Shown in pieces: positions 35,353-42,378 of a DNA stretch of 42,810 bases. The translations under genes and the position numbers were made by a program. The DNA comes from a virus: IMG/VR virus record IMGVR_UViG_3300047550_004400, positions 1-42,810 of that record; one strand, given 5' to 3'. The stretch's first letter is position 1. Every line of letters starts with the position of its first letter. The notes beneath the pieces were generated by a model, which was not told where the DNA came from, did no database searches, and was given only the letters and a program-made list of their open reading frames with translations.

Positions 35353-35974
35353 AAAAGGTACTTTAGTACTAATAGAAGATAGAAGACACCCAAAACTAGG
35401 AGAGATTAGTCGGTTAGGTTTACATATCTTCTTTGCTAATGAGAAGGTAGTGGAAAGGGGACAGCGTGACTATACGGTTCTTACTCCTATTATAGTATGT
35501 GATGATGAGATAAAATATAAGGATAAATTTTATTCTAATTTTAAGCCTAATATTTTTGAAAATTATTGTGGTATATTAGATGAAAAAGATAAAAAAGTCC
35601 TAGTAGATACTCCACAAATACCTCAGAATGTATTAGATGCTATAGTATCAGGAGAACTCAAAGATGGCGATGAGGTAGAAGTTCAATTAGATATTAAATA
35701 CTTTGATGCCAGATACGTTTCTTCTGATAAAAAAGTACTTCCAATCATTAATGCTATTATAACTTGGAATAAAGAACCAATAATCACCGAAGAAAACAAA
35801 CACAATTTTACTCACGATGTCATAGCTGACATACGAAACAAATTGTCAGCACCTCTAACAGTTATACAATTGATAGGAGAAGACGTGGACGAAGAACTAT
35901 TACTGAAAAGTAAAACTGTTGCATTGGAATCTATAGATTATATAGTAAATCTATTAAACAAACTTTCAAAATAA
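35339..35974 (+). CDS. Modular protein A with shared N-terminal and DTPQIPQN blocks, 211 aa
   Basis: The N-terminus TQTKKGTLVLI, the IIVCDD block (about 50-56), and the block VLVDTPQIPQNVLDAIVSG (about 87-105) are shared, at near-identical DNA level, with the gene at 36309, while the sequences between differ. The C-terminal region (about 145-205, NFTHDVIADIRNKLSAPLTV) looks like a histidine-kinase-style dimerisation helix or a helical segment with H-D-V-x-x-D-I-R-N-K-L, resembling HisKA 'H box' patterns. That similarity is suggestive only. Codon choice differs slightly from neighbours (more CTA and GTA). Confidence 0.65.
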   Translation: MTQTKKGTLVLIEDRRHPKLGEISRLGLHIFFANEKVVERGQRDYTVLTPIIVCDDEIKYKDKFYSNFKPNIFENYCGILDEKDKKVLVDTPQIPQNVLDAIVSGELKDGDEVEVQLDIKYFDARYVSSDKKVLPIINAIITWNKEPIITEENKHNFTHDVIADIRNKLSAPLTVIQLIGEDVDEELLLKSKTVALESIDYIVNLLNKLSK

Positions 35975-36312
35975 TGGATTATAAATTAACATTAAAATAT
36001 CAACACGCGAAAAGGGATAAAAAAGGAAAGTGTAGAGATTATTATCTCTATTTCCTAAATGATGTCTTGATTCTAAAACAAAAAGTTCCTTTTAATGAGA
36101 ATTGGGATAGTGGATGGCAACACCATACTCGTTTACAAGATACTCATCTACTAAACGGAAGAATACATCAGATTAGAAAAACATCGATGCCTGGTGCTTG
36201 GTGGAGAGGTTCGCAACACTTTGAGGATAAAGTTAGAGAAGTAAAGTTCCCAATATCTAAAAAAATATTGGAGCAATTTAATATACCTAAAGATTTAAAA
36301 ATTTCTTTATGA
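35974..36312 (+). CDS. Hypothetical protein, 112 aa
   Basis: Lies between two related modular genes, overlapping both by 1 and 4 bases. Basic, aromatic: KLTLKYQHAKRDKKGKC, ENWDSGWQHHTRLQDTHLL, MPGAWWRGSQHFED. The many H and W residues and the compact size could suit a nucleic-acid- or carbohydrate-binding domain; no family recognised. Being flanked by the cassette genes, it is probably co-expressed with them. Confidence 0.6.
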   Translation: MDYKLTLKYQHAKRDKKGKCRDYYLYFLNDVLILKQKVPFNENWDSGWQHHTRLQDTHLLNGRIHQIRKTSMPGAWWRGSQHFEDKVREVKFPISKKILEQFNIPKDLKISL

Positions 36313-36980
36313 CACAAACTAAAAAAAGTACTTTAGTACTTATCAAAGGAAATAAATGTTATACTTGTGATGGTGAGGGTGGATATATACATCCTGATGG
36401 TTTATCCGCTAACTCTTGTGAGGATTGTAAAGGTGTTGGGTATTATGAATCCCGAGCTATTATAGTATGTGATGATGGTTCTAAAAAAGGGGAACTTACT
36501 TTATTTCCAAATACTATAAATGGAGTACCAAACTTTAATAATGTCACTATTAAAATGGTTCGTAAGGCTCAGTGGGATTATGCATCAAATGGGTCTGTTA
36601 ATTTTAAAGTCTTAGTAGATACTCCACAAATACCTCAAAATGTATTAGATGCTATAGTATCAGGACAACTCAAAGACGGATATTCTGTAGAAGTAAAAAT
36701 GAAACGAGAACCTCAACCTGAATTGGTCAAACAAGTTATAGAGTTAGAGAATGGTAAAGCTATTGTAGGTTGGACTATATTTGTTGGTCAACGTGCTATG
36801 TCGAGTATAACAACAGGTGATTATTCAGTACCCATAGGTTATCCCAAAGAAGAACAAAATATAGGTCAGTTAGCTGTGGATTTTCTTCAAAATAAAGGTG
36901 TTGTATTTCCTAGTAGCTCTATTCCATCTATGATGGTTTTAAAGTGGATGGAAGAATTCGCTCAAGGATTAAAAAAATAA
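36309..36980 (+). CDS. Modular protein B with DnaJ-type zinc finger, 223 aa
   Basis: Shares TQTKKSTLVLI (2-12), IIVCDD and VLVDTPQIPQNVLDAIVSG with the protein at 35339. Between the first two shared blocks it has a DnaJ-like zinc finger: CYTCDGEGGY (about 17-26) then CEDCKGVGYY (about 37-46), i.e. two CxxCxGxG repeats. The C-terminal half differs from that of the partner: a LENGKAIVGWTIFVGQRAMS stretch then a helical end. The finger indicates protein or nucleic acid interaction. Function of the cassette is unknown. Confidence 0.7.
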   Translation: MTQTKKSTLVLIKGNKCYTCDGEGGYIHPDGLSANSCEDCKGVGYYESRAIIVCDDGSKKGELTLFPNTINGVPNFNNVTIKMVRKAQWDYASNGSVNFKVLVDTPQIPQNVLDAIVSGQLKDGYSVEVKMKREPQPELVKQVIELENGKAIVGWTIFVGQRAMSSITTGDYSVPIGYPKEEQNIGQLAVDFLQNKGVVFPSSSIPSMMVLKWMEEFAQGLKK

Positions 36981-36981
36981 A

Positions 36982-37131
36982 ATGGAGTTTTTTTGTGATA
37001 ACCAAAGACACTTGGTTTGTTTACCATATTCAATTGATAATCTTCATGATATGGCTGAAAAATTGAATATTGGAAAACATTGGTTTCATAAGAATCACTA
37101 TGATATTCCAAAAAAAAATTGGAAGAAATAA
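36982..37131 (+). CDS. DUF4031-like small protein, 49 aa
   Basis: A 49-residue ORF starting 1 base after the previous stop. HLVCLPYSIDNLHDMAEKLN and IGKHWFHKNHYDIP match the core of DUF4031, a family of phage and bacterial small proteins whose usual pattern is H-L-V..L-H-x-F-A-x-x-L-G...W-F-x..H-Y-D-V. It is shorter than usual (about 80-90) and lacks the first strand. Function unknown; too short for the automatic gene list but well supported by the motif. Confidence 0.7.
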   Translation: MEFFCDNQRHLVCLPYSIDNLHDMAEKLNIGKHWFHKNHYDIPKKNWKK

Positions 37132-37143
37132 AAAAAAGTTGTA

Positions 37144-37160
37144 CCTTGGTCTCACCAAGG
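37144..37160 (+). promoter_or_regulatory. Hairpin upstream of a secreted protein gene
   Basis: CCTTGG (37144-37149), 5-base loop, CCAAGG (37155-37160), 32 bases before the ATG at 37193. There is no T-run, so it is not a typical terminator; it may be a leader element of the following mRNA. Confidence 0.3.
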
Positions 37161-37192
37161 GTGGTTCTCAAAATAATAAAAGAAGGTCAATT

Positions 37193-37597
37193 ATGAAGAA
37201 ATTATTGATAACTTTAGTTTGTGTTTTTTTAACATTAAGTTCTTACTCTCAAAGTAAAAAGATATATGGTTATGAATTGAATGTTGGAATAAAAGACGGA
37301 GGTATGTTAGTTTGGGATAGAGTTTCCGAACCAGTATATATACCAATATTAATTGAAAATAAAAAGTTAACCATATTTTCTGAGGATACCCAAGTATATA
37401 ACTTTATTACTTTGGATGTTGATTCACTTCAAAAAAAAGTATGGTATTGTACGGATTCCAAAAATAGAAATTGTTATTTGTCAATCAACAATGAAAAGGT
37501 TGAACCTACCAAATACATTATCATAATAGAATATGATGATGTTGCATGGTTTTACACTTGTACCACGAAAAAATTGAAAAACAACTTTCAAAAATAA
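37193..37597 (+). CDS. Secreted protein, 134 aa
   Basis: ATG 37193 gives a textbook signal peptide KKLLITLVCVFLTLSSYSQ (cleavage after Q, the frequent site in Bacteroidota), then a beta-rich domain with YELNVGIKDGGMLVWDRV and ITLDVDSLQKKVWYCTD. The TCTTKKLKNN tail has cysteines which may form a disulphide. No family recognised. One of several exported proteins in the window; the upstream longer frame is not credible because it lacks a start with a signal. Confidence 0.7.
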   Translation: MKKLLITLVCVFLTLSSYSQSKKIYGYELNVGIKDGGMLVWDRVSEPVYIPILIENKKLTIFSEDTQVYNFITLDVDSLQKKVWYCTDSKNRNCYLSINNEKVEPTKYIIIIEYDDVAWFYTCTTKKLKNNFQK

Positions 37598-37621
37598 ATA
37601 ATTCACAATTTATTAATATTT

Positions 37622-37918
37622 ATGAATATGACTTTAGGTGATATTTGCGAGTTCAAAACAAATTTCGAAGATGCTGACTTTTGGTTAGTTAGAAAAGGTG
37701 ATGAGATGATGATAGGTAAACCAACAAAAAAGTTTTCACCTGATAATATAGGTGTAAAAGTAATAAAAACTGATTTGGTTCTTCCTGATTTTCTTTATTA
37801 TTATTTCGAATATTTGAAATCGTCAGGTTTTTTCCTCAGAGTTGCAAAAGGTGAAACCCTCCTTAAACATATCAGCATAGCTGATTTAAAAAACGTTGGT
37901 GTTCAATTCCAACCATAA
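37622..37918 (+). CDS. HsdS-like target-recognition fragment, 98 aa
   Basis: MTLGDICEF at the start, MMIGKPTKKF, VKVIKTDLVLPDFLYYYFEY (about 56-75) and a final HISIADLKNVGVQF fit half of a type I restriction specificity subunit (HsdS): the usual G-D-I, I-S/G-K, F-L-Y-Y-Y-L and L-K-x-I-x-I positions. A full HsdS has two target-recognition halves and about 400 residues, so this is a single truncated half. It might be a decoy that disturbs the host enzyme or a remnant. No HsdM or HsdR gene is visible. Confidence 0.55.
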   Translation: MNMTLGDICEFKTNFEDADFWLVRKGDEMMIGKPTKKFSPDNIGVKVIKTDLVLPDFLYYYFEYLKSSGFFLRVAKGETLLKHISIADLKNVGVQFQP

Positions 37919-37919
37919 G

Positions 37920-38228
37920 ATGACGGAACAATATAACGAATATTTAACAGACATTTTTGGAGACCTTAGAGAAATAAAATCTAAGAAATTTCCCAATTCA
38001 AGATTTTGGAAGAATCAAAATGGTGATATTGTTTTGGAGTTAAAAGAAACAAAAAATCTTTACGTTGCACCTGAAATATGGTATTCATTTCAAGATAATT
38101 TTGAGTTGTCATTTTTTGATACAAGAAATATCATTAAAAGTTGGTTGGAAAATAACTTGAACGTAAAAGAACCCGTCCCTTTTTCTTTCAAAGATAAACA
38201 AAATAAATGGTGGAAAGACCTTAAGTAA
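37920..38228 (+). CDS. Hypothetical protein, 102 aa
   Basis: Start ATG 37920 is used because the frame upstream lies in the previous gene. Helical and acidic: TEQYNEYLTDIFGDLREI, a beta-hairpin NSRFWKNQNGDIVLELK, and EIWYSFQDNFELSFFDTRNI. The C-terminus is basic. Its stop and the next ATG overlap as TAATG. No family recognised. Confidence 0.6.
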   Translation: MTEQYNEYLTDIFGDLREIKSKKFPNSRFWKNQNGDIVLELKETKNLYVAPEIWYSFQDNFELSFFDTRNIIKSWLENNLNVKEPVPFSFKDKQNKWWKDLK

Positions 38229-38653
38229 TGAAATTCATTATTACAGAGGAACAATTTGATAATTTATATTCACCAGCAGGAAAACCAATCATACCTGAGG
38301 CAATTGTTGTTCACGTTAGCAATCCAAAAAATAGAAAGAATATCTTGACAAATGGTTTAGTACCACAAGTCGGGAGTTGTTATTCATTATATGTTGGTGA
38401 AGAAGAAATATGTATGCCAGCAATCTTTGCGACTAATAGTTTAGAAGAAGAAAGAAGATTTGAATCAACATACGATGATGACATTTGGTACATATATACT
38501 GATGTTGCAAAAGTTAAATGGTTTAAAGACAAGCATTTTGACGATTTAAGACACCCTGAGTTCGATGAGTACAAACATATTGTTACCTTCGAAAGAATCC
38601 CGCCACAAGCCTTAGAATTGCACAAAAAAGGTACTGGTAAATCTACTTACTAA
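38228..38653 (+). CDS. ADP-ribosyltransferase-fold-like protein with leader-like N-terminus, 141 aa
   Basis: The N-terminus MKFIITEEQFDNLYSP copies the capsid-leader pattern. The following part has IVVHVSNPKNRKNILTNGLVP (about 27-47), a CYSLYVGEEEICMPAIFATN and WYIYTDVAKVKWFKD; the H-x-S-N-P...I-L-x-N-G-L-x-P motif resembles phage and bacterial proteins of the KptA/ART-like fold. No catalytic E-x-E is obvious in the expected place, and the ART assignment is weak. If correct, NAD+ might be a substrate, which would be of interest beside the NAD module 8 kb upstream. Confidence 0.5.
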   Translation: MKFIITEEQFDNLYSPAGKPIIPEAIVVHVSNPKNRKNILTNGLVPQVGSCYSLYVGEEEICMPAIFATNSLEEERRFESTYDDDIWYIYTDVAKVKWFKDKHFDDLRHPEFDEYKHIVTFERIPPQALELHKKGTGKSTY

Positions 38654-38689
38654 TTTGACAATAAAGAAGTTATTTTGTATCATTTAACC

Positions 38690-39091
38690 ATGATAACAGA
38701 ATATATTACTGACTTCACCGTTTTCCCCGAACATATTAACTTTGTTGGAACTCTTTTTGGTGGTGTTCTTCTTGGAAAGATGGACATTGCTGCGGCCACA
38801 TTAGCAAGAAAAATATTATATGATACCGAAGCTGACGGTGCAGTAACCGCATCAATGGATAAGGTGGATTTTTTGGTACCAGGTTATATTGGTGACCTTA
38901 TTACAATTAAAACGTATCTCAAATCTTTAGGTCGGTCATCAATTCTGATTCAATGTAAAGTTTATAAGGAAGATAAGAAAGGTAAAGTTGAAAAGATGTG
39001 TACCGCAATGTTCACATTCGTATCAGTTAAAGAAGGAAAACCAATTAAACATAATCTTTGTTTCACTGAAGAAAAAAATACCGAAGAATAG
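38690..39091 (+). CDS. Hotdog-fold acyl-CoA thioesterase
   Basis: 133 residues with the YciA-type hotdog thioesterase layout: HINFVGTLFGGVLLGKMD (about 14-31), AAATLARKI, then VTASMDKVDFLVPGYIGDLI (about 51-70) and SLGRSSILIQCKVY. The catalytic-type D in the M-D and the T-A-S-M-D-x-V-D-F block are intact. Such enzymes release acids from acyl-CoA. A phage-encoded member is unusual and may change host lipid or CoA metabolism. Start chosen at ATG 38690 by family comparison. Confidence 0.85.
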   Translation: MITEYITDFTVFPEHINFVGTLFGGVLLGKMDIAAATLARKILYDTEADGAVTASMDKVDFLVPGYIGDLITIKTYLKSLGRSSILIQCKVYKEDKKGKVEKMCTAMFTFVSVKEGKPIKHNLCFTEEKNTEE

Positions 39092-39123
39092 ATTGAATAA
39101 CAACGTTTAAACTACTATATTTT
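39092..39123 (+). promoter_or_regulatory. Bacteroidota-type promoter, degenerate
   Basis: ATTG (39092-39095), 20 bases, TATATTTT (39116-39123), one mismatch in each box. Just before the ATG at 39128, so another nearly leaderless start. Confidence 0.5.
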
Positions 39124-39127
39124 AATC

Positions 39128-39445
39128 ATGACAAATTTAGAAAAAATGGCAGCACAAAAATCCATGAGAATGGATGGAGTGTTAAATTTCACGGGAGGAG
39201 CACCTGTAACACAAGAACAGTTGGATAAAATGACCGACAAATGTTTTCATAGTGGCCGCGAGATTCAAGTAGGTGACCATATTTTTTGGGGTTTGCTTTA
39301 TGAGAAAAGAGGAGAAGAATTGATTACAATTCTTATTAAAATTCATGAAGATGAATACGATAAACTTTACGAGTATCCTAAAGAATTCAGGGGTGATGAA
39401 AAGAATGAGAAAATGGATTGGTTGCTTTATTTACAATTAAAATAA
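39128..39445 (+). CDS. Hypothetical protein, 105 aa
   Basis: No family recognised. N-terminal helix TNLEKMAAQKSMRMDG, a CFHSGREIQVGDHIFWGLLY block with C/H residues and strands, and an acidic C-terminus. Starts right after the promoter at 39092. The G-D-H-I-F-W-G and following E-x-x-x-I segments suggest a small beta-barrel-like unit, but that is a guess. Confidence 0.6.
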   Translation: MTNLEKMAAQKSMRMDGVLNFTGGAPVTQEQLDKMTDKCFHSGREIQVGDHIFWGLLYEKRGEELITILIKIHEDEYDKLYEYPKEFRGDEKNEKMDWLLYLQLK

Positions 39446-39447
39446 CG

Positions 39448-39915
39448 ATGGGTAATACTATATTTAACATATCAGACTTAGCGGATATTACAACATCAAT
39501 ATCCGAATATCATAAATTGGCAACAATATTCACACAACTTAAAGGTGGTAAGGATGGTGAGCCGTTGAGAGAATTTTGGAATAGAAAAGTCGTTAAGAGG
39601 GAAACAAATACATGGCTTAATTCTCGTGAAGAAACAGAATGGCTTAATTTCAATTTACATTTCATACCGCAAATGTGGGGAAATACCTCAGGTGGATGGG
39701 AAGGTATTGGTGGTGCAGCGATTACAGAATCGTATTCTATAATTATTGAAAATGAAAAATTCGGATTTGCTGCAATATATTACAACGGTCAACTTGCTTA
39801 TATTTGTGAAATAGACGAAAAATATAAGGAATTAATAAAAGGTGGGTATAAAAATATGCCAGGTGTTTCATCGTGTAGTAAAGTTTTAACCGTGATATAC
39901 AAAAGAAATAATTAA
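39448..39915 (+). CDS. Hypothetical protein, 155 aa
   Basis: Start at ATG 39448, 2 bases after the preceding stop. Region NFNLHFIPQMWGNTSGGWEG (about 63-82) followed by AITESYSIIIENEKFGF and AAIYYNGQLAYICEIDEKY suggests a beta-rich fold with an immunity-type or SUFU-like look. No family assigned. Linked to neighbours by short gaps, probably one operon with the following genes to thyA. Confidence 0.6.
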   Translation: MGNTIFNISDLADITTSISEYHKLATIFTQLKGGKDGEPLREFWNRKVVKRETNTWLNSREETEWLNFNLHFIPQMWGNTSGGWEGIGGAAITESYSIIIENEKFGFAAIYYNGQLAYICEIDEKYKELIKGGYKNMPGVSSCSKVLTVIYKRNN

Positions 39916-39916
39916 A

Positions 39917-40297
39917 ATGAGAAATGATAAAAACTATATTGAAATCATTGATGAGGTGTATAGAAAATATGCCGATAGTCATTTTAAAAAACCTGAAAAT
40001 CCAAACGGTTCTTTTCTTGAACAATTAGGTAGTGTTATACCAATGGAGTATGGCAGAGCGGGATTTGAGAATGAGATTAGAAAAAATTGTTCTTTTGCGA
40101 AAAAATATGGTTTAGTAATAAGCGAACAAACAATGAGCACTGAGGATAGGAATGAATGGTTTCTCAAACATAGGTGTGGAGGTAATCGTAGAGATTGTAA
40201 AACGGATTGGAAAGATTATGAATTAGACCAACAAGCGATACCTTCAAAAATAATACAAGTTACTTATAATAACAAAACAATAGAAATTTATGAATGA
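39917..40297 (+). CDS. Hypothetical protein, 126 aa
   Basis: No family recognised. Helical N-terminus (IEIIDEVYRKYADSHFKKP), then GSVIPMEYGRAGFENEI, a cysteine pair in RCGGNRRDCKTDW and an acidic end. It overlaps the next gene by 8 bases. Four basic and two cysteine residues around 91-100 might coordinate metal or bind nucleic acid. Uncertain. Confidence 0.6.
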   Translation: MRNDKNYIEIIDEVYRKYADSHFKKPENPNGSFLEQLGSVIPMEYGRAGFENEIRKNCSFAKKYGLVISEQTMSTEDRNEWFLKHRCGGNRRDCKTDWKDYELDQQAIPSKIIQVTYNNKTIEIYE

Positions 40298-40484
40298 CAA
40301 AAAGATGGAAGAAACAAAATTTAAAAAAGGAGATAAAGCGTGGAAACCCAAAGGTTATAAATTTCCATGTACAATAGTCTCAGTATTCGAAACAGTTAAA
40401 GGTGAAATTAGAGTTGTGGCTGAAATGGATGAATACGGTTTATTACACATATTCAATGAACAACAATTAGAACATTATGAATAA
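40290..40484 (+). CDS. Small hypothetical protein, 64 aa
   Basis: 64 residues: basic KKMEETKFKKGDKAWKPKGY, then strands CTIVSVFETVKGEIRVVAEMD, and an acidic C-terminus. K-G-D-K-x-W..G..C-x-I-V-S-V matches short SH3-like phage proteins that sit before nucleotide enzymes; function unknown. Overlaps both neighbours by 8 bases, including thyA, so translation is coupled. Confidence 0.6.
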   Translation: MNDKKMEETKFKKGDKAWKPKGYKFPCTIVSVFETVKGEIRVVAEMDEYGLLHIFNEQQLEHYE

Positions 40485-41640
40485 TATCGATAAAAAATAT
40501 TTGGAACTTCTTCAAGATATTCTTGACAATGGAGTTCAGAAAGAAACGAGAAACGGTATAACATTGTCAGTTTTCGGTAGACAAATTCGACATAAAATGA
40601 GTGAGGGTTTTCCTGCTTTAACCACAAAAAAATTAGCTTTCAAAACTATGGTGACTGAGCTTCTGTGGTTCTTGCGAGGTGAAACCAATATTAAATACTT
40701 AGTGGACAATAACTGTCACATTTGGGATGGAGATGCATGGAAACATTTTTCTAATGTTAAAAAATCAATGTTAATGTTAAAACCACCAGCATCAGAAGAT
40801 AAATTACGAGAGTATATTGAGTGGTATGAGCAAATAACAACACAAGAAGAATTCATCAACAAAATTAAAACAGATGATGAGTTTGCAGAAAAATATGGAG
40901 AACTTGGTCCCATATATGGTAAACAGTGGAGAAATTGGAGTTATTTAACTAAAGAAAACAAAGAAAATATTGAGGGTATAGACGAGTATATTTGCGGTGC
41001 TGATATGTTTGACAGTTACAGGTATTACAGAACATTTGACCAAATCAAAAACCTAATCAACGACCTTAAAACAAACCCTGACTCAAGACGACTAATGGTT
41101 TCTGCTTGGAATGTAGGTGAATTAGACCAAATGGTGCTTCCACCCTGTCATTATGGATTTCAAGTTTATACAAGAGAGTTGAGTGATGATGAAAGAGCAA
41201 AGATTTACTGGGATAGACGAGGCATCAATGACCCTCTATTACCTGCTTTGAGAAAAGATATTGAGAAAGATAACATCCCAACTAGAGCAATCTCATTAAT
41301 GTGGAATCAACGTTCGTGTGATTTTCCGCTAGGAATTCCATTTAATATAGCATCTTATGGACTTTTACTTGAAATTATCGGGCGTATGGTGAATATGGTA
41401 CCTGATGAGTTAATAGGTAATTTAGGTGATTGCCATATCTATAAAAATCAGATTGAGGGGATTAAAGAACAAATAAATAGAGTACCCTTCGAACTCCCGA
41501 CCTTAGAACATATGAAGACTAATGATTTTTATACTTTATTATCTGAGGATTTTTCAATGATAACACATTTAGATGTTAATGATTTCCGATTGGTGAATTA
41601 TAATAGTCATAATAGTATTAAAATGCCGCTTTCGAATTAA
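40477..41640 (+). CDS. thyA: Thymidylate synthase
   Basis: Converts dUMP to dTMP with methylene-tetrahydrofolate. All key motifs are present: catalytic Cys224 in LPPCHYGFQ (221-229), SRRLMVSAWN (203-212) and NQRSCDFPLGIPFNIASY (277-294), GDCHIYKNQIEGIKEQ (317-332). At 387 residues it is far longer than the usual 264-290; extra segments lie at about 91-140, 156-185 and 233-270. Insertions of this kind are common in phage or Lactobacillus-type ThyA but here all three are long. It supplies thymidine for an AT-rich genome. Overlaps the small gene upstream by 8 bases. Confidence 0.97.
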   Translation: MNNIDKKYLELLQDILDNGVQKETRNGITLSVFGRQIRHKMSEGFPALTTKKLAFKTMVTELLWFLRGETNIKYLVDNNCHIWDGDAWKHFSNVKKSMLMLKPPASEDKLREYIEWYEQITTQEEFINKIKTDDEFAEKYGELGPIYGKQWRNWSYLTKENKENIEGIDEYICGADMFDSYRYYRTFDQIKNLINDLKTNPDSRRLMVSAWNVGELDQMVLPPCHYGFQVYTRELSDDERAKIYWDRRGINDPLLPALRKDIEKDNIPTRAISLMWNQRSCDFPLGIPFNIASYGLLLEIIGRMVNMVPDELIGNLGDCHIYKNQIEGIKEQINRVPFELPTLEHMKTNDFYTLLSEDFSMITHLDVNDFRLVNYNSHNSIKMPLSN

Positions 41641-41646
41641 AATAAA

Positions 41647-41814
41647 ATGAAAAATAAATTGATACTTTTAATTTTGAGTGTTATATTTTCATCCTGTGCA
41701 AATATTAAAATTGTGGAATATAATCCTCCAAAAACAGCTATAGGGCATCAACCATCGTATTATTTTCAAATTAAGAGAAATGACACTAAGAGAATTAAAA
41801 AATTGGATAAATAA
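41647..41814 (+). CDS. Small lipoprotein, 55 aa
   Basis: Starts at ATG 41647, 6 bases after thyA stops; 55 residues. A signal MKNKLILLILSVIFSSC with lipobox FSSC (cysteine 17) is clear, followed by a short mature part ending IKKLDK. It overlaps the gene at 41780 by 35 bases. No family recognised; too short for automatic calling. Fits the group of exported proteins in this window. Confidence 0.6.
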   Translation: MKNKLILLILSVIFSSCANIKIVEYNPPKTAIGHQPSYYFQIKRNDTKRIKKLDK

Positions 41815-41986
41815 ATTACCTGAAGAGTTTTTGGAATATTCCGTCATGAATGGAGAATTTGGAATGATAGATGAAGAATATCATTATCGTGTGGATAAAC
41901 CAATAACAACATTAACGGTTGACGAAGAAACTAAAGAAGTAGTGTTTTTAAACGACACATACGATGAAATAAAAAAAGATAAATAA
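41780..41986 (+). CDS. Small phage protein, TLRELKNWI type, 68 aa
   Basis: TLRELKNWINKLPEEFLEYS is the common N-terminus of small phage proteins which have an L-x-E-L-x-x-x-L-x-x-L-P pattern and unknown function. The remainder alternates strands with polar turns (PITTLTVDEETKEVVFL). It overlaps the lipoprotein ORF and its stop overlaps the next ATG. Confidence 0.7.
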   Translation: MTLRELKNWINKLPEEFLEYSVMNGEFGMIDEEYHYRVDKPITTLTVDEETKEVVFLNDTYDEIKKDK

Positions 41987-42378
41987 TGAAAACAATTACA
42001 AGAGAAATAATAGAAACATTGGAAAGAACAAGAATATTCTTGGAGGAAATGTATCACACAACACATTCCAACGAATGTTTGATAAATGCTAATAGTATTA
42101 AAACTAATATCGAAAAATTAAAATTATTAGAGGAATATAATAATGATTTGTCTATATTAGTATCACAACAAAACAAGGAAATTGAAATACCTGAAAATAT
42201 ACCAGGATATGTTTTTTGGTTAGAACAAACAGGGCAACATGATGGTGAAATTAAAATGGAAATAAAACGAAAATTTATACCTGCAAACCTTATTCAAAAA
42301 TTCAAAGTTACTTTTCCTGATGTATCTGAACTTACCGAAGCTAAAATTAATGAATTTTTAAGCGAATGCGGAGAATAA
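41986..42378 (+). CDS. Hypothetical protein, 130 aa
   Basis: N-terminal helices TITREIIETLERTRIFLEEM and KLLEEYNNDLSILVSQQNKE, then a beta-rich second half with PGYVFWLEQTGQHDGEIKME and a C-terminal LTEAKINEFLSECGE helix. No family recognised. Converges with the ParB-like gene, overlapping it by 21 bases at the 3' ends. Confidence 0.6.
   Translation: MKTITREIIETLERTRIFLEEMYHTTHSNECLINANSIKTNIEKLKLLEEYNNDLSILVSQQNKEIEIPENIPGYVFWLEQTGQHDGEIKMEIKRKFIPANLIQKFKVTFPDVSELTEAKINEFLSECGE

Noticed and set aside
38654-38685. Promoter before the thioesterase gene
   Set aside because: A TTTG is present at 38654 but the -7 position reads TATCATTT and no better pair has the right spacing.
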